A stretch of DNA of 64,000 nt from CAG-217 sp963642245 (GTDB taxonomy: Bacteria; Bacillota; Clostridia; Oscillospirales; Acutalibacteraceae), in NCBI GenBank assembly GCA_963642245.1, contig CAVIFY010000004.1, forward strand, positions 1 to 64,000, in the 5' to 3' direction. This document shows, one piece after another, positions 41,715-50,219 of this stretch (position 1 is its first letter; each line of letters begins with the position of its first letter). The notes under the pieces are model-generated. The model searched no databases and had not been told where the DNA came from. It was given only the letters and a program-made list of their open reading frames with translations. The position numbers and the translations under genes are program-made.

Positions 41715-43007
41715 CTATCCTCGGCTTAAATACTTGCCATTTTTGAATGTAATCCTGTAACACACGGCATTATTGCGCAGGTGCCATTCCAAAATGATCA
41801 AGGTATCGCCGTTCTCGCCGGGTTCCACGCCGTAGTAGCTGACCGTAGACAGCGGCGCGATTTTCAAACATTCTTCCAGGGTCAGATCCGGCGCACGGTC
41901 ATACAGACTTTTGGCCTGATCCATAGACAAAGGGCAATCAAAATCCGTATTGACCAGGCACTTGCGTTCGTATATACCGTCCTGATCCGTATCTTCCAAG
42001 AGCACATAGTACGGTACGCGCTCGCAAACAGACTCTTCACTGGACGCCAGACCATCTTCATAATCCGCCGGTGTATAATCGGAATGCACCGGCAACCGGG
42101 TTTTGTCCAGAACTTCCATGGCCTGCTGTAAGGGCTTGGATTCCACGCCCTGACGGGCGCATTCACGCAGCAGCGCATTTGCACCGCAGGACACACCCAA
42201 AATCACCGTCGCACAAACAGTCAGCACCACTAAAATGCGCCCGATCACCGGCATACGGCGAAAGATGCCCCGTTCAAGTGACTGACTACTGACCCGTCGA
42301 ATTTCTGCCGCACAGGCAAAATCTACAATTCCCAGTATTAGGGGCAATAGAGTCAACCAAAACTGCACCGCAATCATTCCGTCCATGTTCCAGCCGGTCC
42401 ATTGGGAGAGATACCGCAGCGCTGAAGCGCCCGAATCGGCAAAATCCACCTGAAACGGCGTACGCATAATCCATGCGGCGATCACATCCGGGACCGTGCC
42501 CAACAGTACCGTAAACAAATTGTACCAAAGCCAAAACTGCACAATGCCACTGACAACACAAAACAGACCGTGGCCGACCAGCAGCACCGGATCCTTGCAC
42601 TTCCACGCCCAGCGAAAGGCCAGGGTGGTGGCTGCCAAAACGGCCAGCACATTGCCGAACATCAGCGTATAGACCAGCCAATCCGGCATAACATCATACA
42701 AAGAATACGACCACTGATCGCTAAACCAATCCAGCACAGACAGCCCCACGCACGCTGCCAGGGCAGAAAAACCCAGCACCCGACCGGGCAAATTCCGGTG
42801 CAGGCGGCCCAATTCCCGGGCCATCTCCTCCGGCGCGCCCATATGCGCCATAGCCATTTCTTCCGCCCGGGCCGGATCGTGCCCTGCGTCCGTATAGCGG
42901 GTGATCTCGTCCTCTATGTGATCCTCCAATTCCCGCTGCACCTGGGCTTTGGTATAAGGGTTAGAGACCAGCAGCAGCGCCTTATGGATATACGCGTCCT
43001 TTTTCAT
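41715..43007 (-). CDS. Permease prefix domain-containing membrane protein
   Basis: A 430-residue protein. The N-terminal about 75 residues (YTKAQVQRELEDHIEDEI, MAMAHMGAPEEMARELG) match the permease prefix/DUF1700-like domain found beside PadR regulators. Six or so membrane helices follow, then a soluble C-terminal domain of about 150 residues with an acidic EDTDQDGIYERK segment. It starts 9 bp after padR. The PadR plus prefix-domain pairing is common in Clostridia; the signal and output are unknown. Confidence 0.8.
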   Translation of the reverse strand: MKKDAYIHKALLLVSNPYTKAQVQRELEDHIEDEITRYTDAGHDPARAEEMAMAHMGAPEEMARELGRLHRNLPGRVLGFSALAACVGLSVLDWFSDQWSYSLYDVMPDWLVYTLMFGNVLAVLAATTLAFRWAWKCKDPVLLVGHGLFCVVSGIVQFWLWYNLFTVLLGTVPDVIAAWIMRTPFQVDFADSGASALRYLSQWTGWNMDGMIAVQFWLTLLPLILGIVDFACAAEIRRVSSQSLERGIFRRMPVIGRILVVLTVCATVILGVSCGANALLRECARQGVESKPLQQAMEVLDKTRLPVHSDYTPADYEDGLASSEESVCERVPYYVLLEDTDQDGIYERKCLVNTDFDCPLSMDQAKSLYDRAPDLTLEECLKIAPLSTVSYYGVEPGENGDTLIILEWHLRNNAVCYRITFKNGKYLSRG

Positions 43008-43016
43008 ACCCCACCT

Positions 43017-43343
43017 CTACGCAAACTCCAACACCCGGGTCATATCCCGGGTATAGGACAGGAACTCCGCTTTCTTCTGGGCAAATTGGCGGCGGCCTTT
43101 GTCCGTCAGGTGATAATACTTCCGACGGCGGCCGTCCACCGTGCGCCAATCGCTCTTTAGGCAGCCCTCCTGTTCCAGCGCGTGGAGAATGGGATACAGG
43201 GTCCCCTCGCTCATTTGGAACACATTTTCGCTGCGGATCTCCAACTCCCGAATGATCCGATAGCCATAAAGATCCTTGCCGTCCAGCACGCTCATCACCA
43301 ACAGCGGCGTGCCGCCCTTAAGCAGTTCTTTACTGTAACGCAT
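43017..43343 (-). CDS. PadR-family transcriptional regulator
   Basis: A 108-residue winged-helix repressor. The core motifs LYGYRIIRELE, MSEGTLYPILHALEQEGCL and RRRKYYHLTDKG are typical of the short PadR-s2 class. ATG 43343 is chosen for AGGAGG five to six bases upstream. Two palindromic sites in its own promoter (43358-43408) indicate autoregulation together with the two membrane genes downstream. Confidence 0.94.
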   Translation of the reverse strand: MRYSKELLKGGTPLLVMSVLDGKDLYGYRIIRELEIRSENVFQMSEGTLYPILHALEQEGCLKSDWRTVDGRRRKYYHLTDKGRRQFAQKKAEFLSYTRDMTRVLEFA

Positions 43344-43357
43344 ACGCACCTCCTACT

Positions 43358-43420
43358 ATACCTTGGAATGCAATGTATCTCTTACGCTTACATCGTAACA
43401 CAAGGTATCTCGTTTGTCAA
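43358..43420 (-). promoter_or_regulatory. padR promoter with two candidate PadR operators
   Basis: Promoter on the minus strand: TTGACA (43415-43420), 17 bp, TACGAT (43392-43397). Operator 1 is ATACCTTG-GAATG-CAATGTAT (43358-43378); operator 2 is TTACATCG-TAACA-CAAGGTAT (43388-43408). Their centres are 30 bp apart. Operator 2 covers the -10 and spacer, operator 1 the early transcribed region. Confidence 0.75.
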
Positions 43421-43421
43421 C

Positions 43422-43452
43422 AAAAAAATACCACCCTGTAACAGAGTGGTAT
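43422..43452 (-). terminator. Terminator of pcrA
   Basis: ATACCACTCTG pairs with CAGGGTGGTAT around a three-base loop, followed by T7 on the minus strand. Confidence 0.85.
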
Positions 43453-43458
43453 GCTTAA

Positions 43459-43484
43459 CGGCGGGAGCAAGCCCCCGCCCTACG
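43459..43484 (-). repeat. Intergenic palindromic repeat, copy 1
   Basis: On the minus strand, CGTAGGGC then GGGGGCTTGCTCCC then GCCG forms a 9-bp stem with a two-base loop. It is the same 26-base element as 63484-63509 except for one compensatory base pair. Confidence 0.75.
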
Positions 43485-43506
43485 ATATCTTGGGATAAGA
43501 GATGCA

Positions 43507-43531
43507 GTAGGGGCGGATAGCATCCGCCCGC
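43507..43531 (+). repeat. Intergenic palindromic repeat, related type
   Basis: GTAGGGGCGGAT, loop AGC, then ATCCGCCCGC: an 8-bp stem GGGCGGAT/ATCCGCCC flanked by the same GTAG start as the other repeats. Confidence 0.6.
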
Positions 43532-43558
43532 ACTATGATCTTTTCTCTTTGATCGCCT

Positions 43559-45757
43559 TTACACCTTCTCCATCCGGGCGAAATTGGCCATCAACTTCTT
43601 GGTGCCCGCACGGTCAAAGGCCACCTCCAAAAGGGTATCGTTGCCCATAGGCTGGGTGGACAATACCACGCCGGTGCCAAAAGTCTTGTGGCGCACCGTA
43701 TCGCCCACGGCGTAGGTGACGCCGGTGGCTGCCGGGGCGGCCTTGGCGGTTTTGGCACCGCCGAACTTGTGAGCGTAGCTGCTCTTTTGGGTCTGCTGCC
43801 CCACCTTGGCGCCGGTAAAGCCCGCGTGGTTGCGGAAGGACTGAACGGTCACATCTTCCGTCACCTGCTCCGGGATCTCGCGCAAAAAGCGGGAGGGCAT
43901 ATTCCGGTTGGTGGTGCCGTAAAGCATACGCTGGCGGGCGTTGACCAAATAGAGCTTTTCCCGCGCCCGGGTAATGCCCACATAGGCCAGGCGGCGCTCC
44001 TCCTCCAGCTCCTCCTCGCTGTACATAGCCTGGCTGCCGGGGAAGATACCCTCCTCCATACCGGGGATAAACACCACCGGGAATTCCAGGCCCTTGGCGG
44101 AATGCAGAGTCATCAGCACCACAGAGTCCTCGTCGTCGTTATAGGAGTCAATATCGGACACCAGCGCCACATCCTCCAAAAAGTCGGACAGCTCAAAGTC
44201 CTCGTTCTCCTCCTGGTACTTGATGAACATGGAGGAAAGCTCCTTGATATTGTTCAGCCGATCCTCGTACTTCTCCGGGTCGTCCCCCTGGAGATAGTCG
44301 GTGTACTTGGTCTTTTCCAAAATCTCCTGGAGCAGGTCGCTCAGGAGCATACCGTCCTCCAGGCAGCGCTGGAAGTATGTAATCTGGGCGGCAAAATCCT
44401 TGAGTTTTTGGGCGCTGCGCGCGGTTTTTTGGAACTCGTCCGCCCGCTGGCACACCTCAAAGGCAGAGATCCCCAGCCCGGTGGCGATCTCCGTAATATG
44501 GCTGACCATAGTAGCGCCGATCCCCCGCTTGGGCACATTGATAATGCGCTGCAAGCGCACCGTGTCCACCGGGTTGTTAATGAGCGCAAAGTAGGCGGTC
44601 ATATCCTTGATTTCCTTGCGATCAAAGAAACGGTTGCCGCCAATGACCTTGTGGGGCACGCCGCTTTTGGTCAGGGCAATTTCAATATTCCGGGACTGGG
44701 CGTTCATTCGGTACAGCACCGCGTGGTCGCTCATTTTGCGCCCGGCCTTTACATTCTTTAGAATTTCCTCCACGATAAAGGCAGACTCGTCCGCCTCGTT
44801 TTGGGCGGTGTTCAGAATGATCTTGCTGCCGGCGCCCGCGTCCGTCCACAGGCGCTTGCCCTTTCGATTTTTGTTATTGGCGATCACCGCGTTGGCGCCG
44901 TCCAAAATATTCTGGGTGGAGCGGTAGTTCTGCTCCAGGCGGATCACCGTGGCGTTCTTATAATGCTGCTCAAAGGACAAAATATTCTCAATGGTGGCGC
45001 CGCGAAAGCGGTAAATGGACTGGTCGTCATCACCCACCACGCAAATGTTCTTAAACTTGTCCGCCAGCAGCGAGGTGAGCACATACTGGGCGTGGTTGGT
45101 GTCCTGGTACTCGTCCACCATCACATAGCGGAACTGATTTTGATACAGCTCCAGCACATCGTCATTCTCCCGCAGCAGCTGCACGGTGTTGTAGATCATA
45201 TCGTCAAAGTCCATAGCGTCCGCCGCCAGCAGCTCCTTTTGATAGAGCGCATAACATTCGGCGATCTTGCCCTTGCGGAAGTCCGCGCCCACGGTGGCCC
45301 GGTACTCCTGGGGACCGATCAGGGCGTCCTTGGCGTTGCTGATCTCCGACAAAATGGCCCGGTGGTTCAGGAACTTGTCGTCAATGCCCAGCTGGCGCTG
45401 GCACTGCTTCATCACCCGCTTGCTGTCGTCCGTGTCATAAATGGTAAAGTGGTTGGTATAGCCCAGCCGCTCCCCAAACCGGCGCAAGATCCGCGCACAG
45501 CAGGAGTGGAAGGTGTGGGCCCAAATGGACTCCGCCTCCGGGCCGATGGCGTCTGCCAGTCGCTGGCGGATCTCCCCCGCCGCCTTGTTGGTAAAGGTAA
45601 TGGCCAGCACCTGCCAGGGCAAGGCGTAGCCGTCGGCAATAATATGCTGCACCCGGTTGACCAGCACGGTGGTCTTGCCGCTGCCGGCTCCGGCCAGGAT
45701 CAGCAAGGGGCCCTCGGTGTGCTGCACCGCCTGCTGCTGCATTTGGTTAAGTGCCAT
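43559..45757 (-). CDS. pcrA: ATP-dependent DNA helicase PcrA/UvrD
   Basis: A 732-residue SF1A helicase for repair and replication-fork maintenance. Motifs in order are AGAGSGKTTVL (I), TFTNKAAGEI (Ia), DEYQDTNHAQY (II), VGDDDQSIYRFRGA (III), LEQNYRSTQNIL (IV), MTLHSAKGLEFPVVF (V) and YVGITRARE (VI). A C-terminal Tudor-like end with GDTVRHKTFGTGVVL matches Gram-positive PcrA, which contacts RNA polymerase. It is followed by a terminator and preceded by one. Confidence 0.97.
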   Translation of the reverse strand: MALNQMQQQAVQHTEGPLLILAGAGSGKTTVLVNRVQHIIADGYALPWQVLAITFTNKAAGEIRQRLADAIGPEAESIWAHTFHSCCARILRRFGERLGYTNHFTIYDTDDSKRVMKQCQRQLGIDDKFLNHRAILSEISNAKDALIGPQEYRATVGADFRKGKIAECYALYQKELLAADAMDFDDMIYNTVQLLRENDDVLELYQNQFRYVMVDEYQDTNHAQYVLTSLLADKFKNICVVGDDDQSIYRFRGATIENILSFEQHYKNATVIRLEQNYRSTQNILDGANAVIANNKNRKGKRLWTDAGAGSKIILNTAQNEADESAFIVEEILKNVKAGRKMSDHAVLYRMNAQSRNIEIALTKSGVPHKVIGGNRFFDRKEIKDMTAYFALINNPVDTVRLQRIINVPKRGIGATMVSHITEIATGLGISAFEVCQRADEFQKTARSAQKLKDFAAQITYFQRCLEDGMLLSDLLQEILEKTKYTDYLQGDDPEKYEDRLNNIKELSSMFIKYQEENEDFELSDFLEDVALVSDIDSYNDDEDSVVLMTLHSAKGLEFPVVFIPGMEEGIFPGSQAMYSEEELEEERRLAYVGITRAREKLYLVNARQRMLYGTTNRNMPSRFLREIPEQVTEDVTVQSFRNHAGFTGAKVGQQTQKSSYAHKFGGAKTAKAAPAATGVTYAVGDTVRHKTFGTGVVLSTQPMGNDTLLEVAFDRAGTKKLMANFARMEKV

Positions 45758-45801
45758 TGGTGTTCCTCCGTCTACAAAAAATCACAAACAAAAAGGGCGC
45801 A

Positions 45802-45830
45802 AAATCCGGCAGGCCAAGCCCGCCGGATTT
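45802..45830 (-). terminator. Terminator of the decarboxylase subunit genes
   Basis: A perfect 9-bp stem AAATCCGGC/GCCGGATTT, with TTGCGCCCTTTTTG following on the minus strand. Confidence 0.7.
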
Positions 45831-45855
45831 ATCACCCAAAAATCAGTTGTTCCAG

Positions 45856-47076
45856 TTACTTTAACAAAGTGAGCATAATGCCTGCTGCTACGGCAGAACC
45901 GATCACGCCGGACACATTGGGGCCCATAGCGTGCATCAGCAGGAAGTTGGAGGGGTTCTCTCTCTGCCCCTCTTTTTGGCTGACGCGGGCGGCCATCGGT
46001 ACGGCAGACACACCGGCAGAGCCGATCAGCGGATTGACCTTGCCCTTGGTGAAGATATACATCAGCTTGCCGAAGAGCACGCCGCCGGCAGTACCAACGG
46101 AGAATGCGATCAGGCCCAGCAGCACGATCTTCAGGGTGTTCCAGTTCAGGAACTTGTCGGCAGAGGTGGTGGCGCCGACAGACAGACCCAGCAGAATGGT
46201 CACAATGTTCATCAACTCGTTCTGTGCCGCCTTGGCGATACGCTCGGTCTGGCCGCTCTCTTTCAGCAGGTTACCGAACATCAGCATACCCACCAGTGCA
46301 GCCGCATCCGGCAGCAGCAGGGATACGATCACCGTTACCAAAATGGGGAACAGGATCTTCTCCAGCTTAGATACCGGGCGCAGATTGCCCATCACCACGC
46401 TGCGCTCTTTCTTGGTGGTCAGCGCGCGCATAATGGGGGGCTGAATGATCGGCACCAGGGCCATATAGGAGTACGCCGCCACAGCGATGGTACCCAGCAA
46501 TTCCGGTGCCAACTGTGAAGTAACGAAAATAGCCGTGGGGCCGTCCGCACCACCGATGATACCGATGGAACCGGCCTGCTCCGGGGTAAAGCCCAACAGA
46601 ATCGCGCCCACATAGGTAAAGAAGATACCCAACTGGGCAGCAGCGCCCAAAATAAAGCTGGTGGGGTTGGCGATCAGCGGCGCAAAGTCCGTCATAGCGC
46701 CAATGCCCATAAAGATCAGGGGCGGGTAGATACCGGCTTTTACGCCAAAATACAAGAAGTCGATCAGACCGGGGCTGAGCACGGCGCCGGAGGCGTCCGT
46801 CAGTCGACCGGCCATCAGGTCGATAAACTCGTGAATACTGGAGTAATGCACCGCCAGGTTGGCGCCGGGAATATTGGCCAGCAGCATACCAAAGGCGATG
46901 GGGATCATCAGCAGCGGCTCAAAGCCCTTCTTGATACCCAAATACAGGAAAACAAAAGCGACCACCAGCATAATGGCGTTCTTAAAGCCGCCCTCCGCTG
47001 TAAAGAAATAGGCGTAACCGGAGTTGACGAAGATCTGTACAATGACCTCCCAAACCCCTCTTAAAATCTCACTCAT
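45856..47076 (-). CDS. oadB: Sodium-translocating decarboxylase beta subunit (OadB/GcdB/MmdB type)
   Basis: A 406-residue multi-pass membrane protein that decarboxylates carboxybiotin and pumps sodium out. It carries the conserved pore motif GIIGGADGPTAIFVTS, NPLIGSAGVSAVPMAARVSQ and LLMHAMGPNVSGVIGSA. Whether the complex uses oxaloacetate, methylmalonyl-CoA or glutaconyl-CoA depends on the alpha subunit, which is not in the window. It lies 13 bp after the gamma-like gene. Confidence 0.94.
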   Translation of the reverse strand: MSEILRGVWEVIVQIFVNSGYAYFFTAEGGFKNAIMLVVAFVFLYLGIKKGFEPLLMIPIAFGMLLANIPGANLAVHYSSIHEFIDLMAGRLTDASGAVLSPGLIDFLYFGVKAGIYPPLIFMGIGAMTDFAPLIANPTSFILGAAAQLGIFFTYVGAILLGFTPEQAGSIGIIGGADGPTAIFVTSQLAPELLGTIAVAAYSYMALVPIIQPPIMRALTTKKERSVVMGNLRPVSKLEKILFPILVTVIVSLLLPDAAALVGMLMFGNLLKESGQTERIAKAAQNELMNIVTILLGLSVGATTSADKFLNWNTLKIVLLGLIAFSVGTAGGVLFGKLMYIFTKGKVNPLIGSAGVSAVPMAARVSQKEGQRENPSNFLLMHAMGPNVSGVIGSAVAAGIMLTLLK

Positions 47077-47089
47077 TCATATACCTCCG

Positions 47090-47539
47090 TTAAAACGGGC
47101 GTGTGTTCTCTGCCACAGCGGCAGCCGCCCAGGGATTGCGCACGCCCACCGGATTGGGACGCACACGGCGCACGCTCTGTACCACAGCGCCGGGGCCTTC
47201 ACTGGCCGCAACGGCAGCCGCGATCACAGCCACTACCTCGCCGGGAATACCGCTCTCCACCACCGGTGCAGGTGCGGCAGGCGCCGCCTTGGCAGCGGGT
47301 GCAGCAGCCGGGGCTTGCGCCACGGTCACCTGGTTCTCCATAGCCTTTAACTTTTTCTTCTTACTGCGGGTCTCTGCCCCGTGCACAATGGCGCCGAATG
47401 CCTTAAACACAAAGATCAGCAGCACCAAAATACCCAGAACGATCACAATGCCGGCGATCACCACCGTGCTGGTAAAGGTAGCACTACGGTCCGGCGTAAT
47501 GCCGGTAGCCGCCAGCAGAATTGAAGATAACGGGTTCAT
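47090..47539 (-). CDS. Decarboxylase gamma-like subunit (OadG family)
   Basis: A 149-residue protein with one N-terminal membrane helix (about residues 25-49), a basic stretch (RSKKKKLK), a Pro/Ala-rich linker, and a C-terminal segment ending in RVRPNPVGVRNPWAAAAVAE. This layout matches OadG, which tethers the alpha subunit to OadB. The linker is not a biotinyl domain (no MKM). A promoter at 47578-47606 serves both genes. Confidence 0.82.
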   Translation of the reverse strand: MNPLSSILLAATGITPDRSATFTSTVVIAGIVIVLGILVLLIFVFKAFGAIVHGAETRSKKKKLKAMENQVTVAQAPAAAPAAKAAPAAPAPVVESGIPGEVVAVIAAAVAASEGPGAVVQSVRRVRPNPVGVRNPWAAAAVAENTRPF

Positions 47540-47577
47540 CTGATTAACCTCCAGTTACAATATTCCAAATTAAAGAT

Positions 47578-47606
47578 ATTATAAATCAAAAGCGGCGCAA
47601 AAGCAA
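47578..47606 (-). promoter_or_regulatory. Promoter of the oadG-oadB operon
   Basis: Minus strand TTGCTT (47601-47606), 17-bp spacer, TATAAT (47578-47583). Confidence 0.75.
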
Positions 47607-47674
47607 TGTTTTTTGCAGCAGAAAGAAAAAAATTGCAAAACTTCGTCAAACTGTATAAAATCCGTCGGAAAGTC

Positions 47675-47702
47675 TTGATTTATTTTTGAGATCGTATATA
47701 AT
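47675..47702 (+). promoter_or_regulatory. Promoter of the 44-residue membrane microprotein
   Basis: TTGATT (47675-47680), 16-bp spacer, TATAAT (47697-47702), leaving a leader of about 20 bases that holds AAAGGAGG. Confidence 0.7.
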
Positions 47703-47729
47703 GATAGTGTACCAAAAGGAGGCGGACTT

Positions 47730-47864
47730 ATGACTGAACAGACCCTGATCATTGCCATCTTGGTGGCGCTGGTGATCCTGTGGATCACAGAGACTTTGGG
47801 CATGCACCGCACCAGCCGCATTTTAGGCGGCGTTATCGACCTGGGCTTTGCCGTGCTGCGCTAA
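47730..47864 (+). CDS. 44-residue single-helix membrane microprotein
   Basis: The frame runs from ATG 47730 to TAA at 47862-47864. It begins MTEQTLIIAILVALVILWIT, with a hydrophobic helix at residues 6-19, and ends ETLGMHRTSR then ILGGVIDLGFAVLR. AAAGGAGG sits 8 bases before ATG, a promoter lies just upstream, and a strong terminator follows. It is transcribed alone and divergently from oadG. The complete signal set makes it a credible gene despite its size. No family is recognised. Confidence 0.75.
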   Translation: MTEQTLIIAILVALVILWITETLGMHRTSRILGGVIDLGFAVLR

Positions 47865-47897
47865 GAGAACGAGAGCAAATACATAAACATACAAAAG

Positions 47898-47932
47898 CAG
47901 CCGCTGCGTTATGCAGCGGCTGTTCTTTTTTT
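47898..47932 (+). terminator. Terminator of the microprotein gene
   Basis: A perfect 10-bp stem CAGCCGCTGC/GCAGCGGCTG with loop GTTAT, followed by TTCTTTTTTT. Confidence 0.92.
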
Positions 47933-47933
47933 G

Positions 47934-48890
47934 TTATTCCTTAATGCGGCAAATGCGCATGGCGTGCTTCTCCACCTTAAAGCGCACCTCCGTATAGTCA
48001 AAGTTCTCGCCGTCGCAGTTGCCCAGGAGCGGTCGATCGTCCACGGACCAAAAGCGACCGCCTACGGTGTAGCCGGAGTGCACCACATCCGGCGCATACT
48101 CGGTAGCCGTACCGGCGCTGTACCGGGGCACGATGGGCACAGCCTTAGCCAGAGTCAGCGGATCCACATAGGTAAAGTCCAGCAGGCCGTCGTCCAGCTT
48201 GCTGTTTGGCGCCGGGCAAAAGCCGCCGCCGTAGTAGCTGGCGTTGCAGATGGCAAACAGGGCGTATTCCATATTCTCCCGATAAATTTTATAGGGCTTG
48301 CCGTTCTCGTCCACACAGTCCAGCTCTGCGTTGATATGGTAGCGCAGGGGCTGCATCATCACCGGCACCACGGCGATATTGTACGCCTGGTGGCCCAGTG
48401 CGGGAATTTTGCCGGCGATCTTGCGGCCGATGGTCTCCACCTTGGTGTCCAGGCCGTAGCTCATCACATTGATGCACTTTTCGCCGTTATAGTCGATCAG
48501 ATCCAGCGGCTCCACCGTATAGTTCAGCTTACCGGAGTACAGGCCAAAGGATTTGATCACATTCTCCACATTGATCTTCTTGGTGCCGTAGACTTTCTTG
48601 GCAAAGTCGTTGCCGGTGCCCAGGGGCAGCAGCATCATGGGGGTCTTGGTATGCGCCAGGCCGTTGGCGATCTCATGCACCGTGCCGTCGCCGCCGCAGC
48701 TGACGATCACGCACTGGTCGCCGTATGTAGCCGCATAGGCCGCGGCGATCTCCCGGGCGTGGCCGGAATGATCCGTCTCCTCCACGATCATCTCATCATC
48801 AATGAGCCGAAAGGCAGAGCGAATGCGGCTGAAAATGGCCGCCTTATCCTTATGCCCGGAAACCGGGTTTACAATAAATACATACTTCAT
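47934..48890 (-). CDS. Diacylglycerol kinase-family lipid kinase
   Basis: A 318-residue DAGK-catalytic-domain protein (YegS/DgkB/BmrU group). It shows IVNPVSGHKDK at the start, the nucleotide-binding CGGDGTVHEIANGL, and LPLGTGNDFAK. Such enzymes recycle diacylglycerol to phosphatidic acid or phosphorylate other lipids. ATG 48890 has GAGGAG upstream. It is last in the aromatic amino-acid gene series and probably read through from galK. Confidence 0.92.
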   Translation of the reverse strand: MKYVFIVNPVSGHKDKAAIFSRIRSAFRLIDDEMIVEETDHSGHAREIAAAYAATYGDQCVIVSCGGDGTVHEIANGLAHTKTPMMLLPLGTGNDFAKKVYGTKKINVENVIKSFGLYSGKLNYTVEPLDLIDYNGEKCINVMSYGLDTKVETIGRKIAGKIPALGHQAYNIAVVPVMMQPLRYHINAELDCVDENGKPYKIYRENMEYALFAICNASYYGGGFCPAPNSKLDDGLLDFTYVDPLTLAKAVPIVPRYSAGTATEYAPDVVHSGYTVGGRFWSVDDRPLLGNCDGENFDYTEVRFKVEKHAMRICRIKE

Positions 48891-48920
48891 CTTCTTTTCT
48901 CCTCTTTCACGCACAAACCG

Positions 48921-50201
48921 TCAGGCCAGGCAGGCGCCGCCCACCGGGCGCACTTGCAGCACATGGCAGGTGCCCGCGCCGAACACGCCCTCCAGCACCG
49001 TGCGGTACTGCTCCAGCAGGTCGTCCGGCACAAAGGCCTGAATGGTGCCTGCAAAGCCGCCGCCGTGCACACGGTAAGCGCCCCGGTCACCCAGCACCTG
49101 GCCGCTCATTGCCAGCGCCAGGCTCAACCGCTGATCGGTGGGGTTCTTGGTGGTAAACACATTTTGGTTATACATAAAGGAGGAGCGGCCGGAGGCGTTG
49201 ATGTCTGCCAAAAAGCCGTCAAAATTCCCCTGCTCCAGGCAGGACACTGCGTCCTCTACCCGGGCGTTATCGTTATAAAAATGGATAGCGCGGATCAGTG
49301 CCCGGTCGTTGACCTTGGTTTGCAGCTCCGGCAGAGCGGCAAAGAAATCGTCATACGGCACCTGGCGCAGCACGGATTTGCCCATGGCGTGGGCCACCGC
49401 TTCCATCTCGCTGCGAATGGCGGCGTAATCGTCCGTCAGATCCGAGTGGTTGCCGCCGGTGTCTACAATGCACAGGCTGTGGCCGGAGGCGGCAAAGTCA
49501 AAGTCCACCTTTTGGATCACCGGCTCCTGGGTGCTCTCAAAGTCAATGGTCACAAAGGCGCCTACGGAAGAAGCCATTTGGTCCAGCAGACCGCAGGGCT
49601 TGCCGAAGAACACATTTTCGCTGTACTGGGCCACCTTGGCAACGGTCACCGGATCAATGCCGCCGTCGTTGTACAAATAAGAAGTGATGGTGCCCAACAG
49701 CACCTCAAAGGCAGCGGAGGAGGACAGGCCGGAGCCGCCCATCACATCGCTGGTGGTCACCGCGTCGTAGCCGCCGATGGTGTAGCCCAGGTCTTTCAGC
49801 CGGGCAGACACACCACGCACCATAGCCGTAGAGTGACCAAAGGCGTCTGCATTCGGCGCCAGGTCCGCCAGGTCCGCCACATTCATTTGGTGACCGGCAG
49901 ACTTGACCCGCACCACGCCGTCCTCGTTCTTGGAGGCAACGGCAATGGCGTCCAGGTTAATGGCCGCTGCCAGCACCTTGCCGTGGTTGTGGTCCGTGTG
50001 GTTGCCGCAGATCTCCGTGCGCCCGGGGGCAGACATCAGGTGCACCTCCCGGTCAGCGCCAAAGGTCTCTGCAAAGGTGCCCAGTAGGTCTATGTAGCGG
50101 GGCTTTTGCTTTTCCACTTCCTCCCGGGTCACATACACCCGGTAAAAAGCGTCGTCCAGCTCACCGGCTTTGATTTTGTCCATCATCGCTTGTGCATTCA
50201 T
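48921..50201 (-). CDS. galK: Galactokinase
   Basis: A 426-residue GHMP kinase that phosphorylates galactose at C1. The galactokinase signature appears as GRTEICGNHTDHNHG, the ATP motif as GGSGLSSSAAFEV, and the C-terminal GHMP motif as HGGGFAGTIQAF. No galT or galE is adjacent, so its Leloir partners are elsewhere. Confidence 0.93.
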   Translation of the reverse strand: MNAQAMMDKIKAGELDDAFYRVYVTREEVEKQKPRYIDLLGTFAETFGADREVHLMSAPGRTEICGNHTDHNHGKVLAAAINLDAIAVASKNEDGVVRVKSAGHQMNVADLADLAPNADAFGHSTAMVRGVSARLKDLGYTIGGYDAVTTSDVMGGSGLSSSAAFEVLLGTITSYLYNDGGIDPVTVAKVAQYSENVFFGKPCGLLDQMASSVGAFVTIDFESTQEPVIQKVDFDFAASGHSLCIVDTGGNHSDLTDDYAAIRSEMEAVAHAMGKSVLRQVPYDDFFAALPELQTKVNDRALIRAIHFYNDNARVEDAVSCLEQGNFDGFLADINASGRSSFMYNQNVFTTKNPTDQRLSLALAMSGQVLGDRGAYRVHGGGFAGTIQAFVPDDLLEQYRTVLEGVFGAGTCHVLQVRPVGGACLA

Positions 50202-50219
50202 AATTGTACCTCTTTGATT

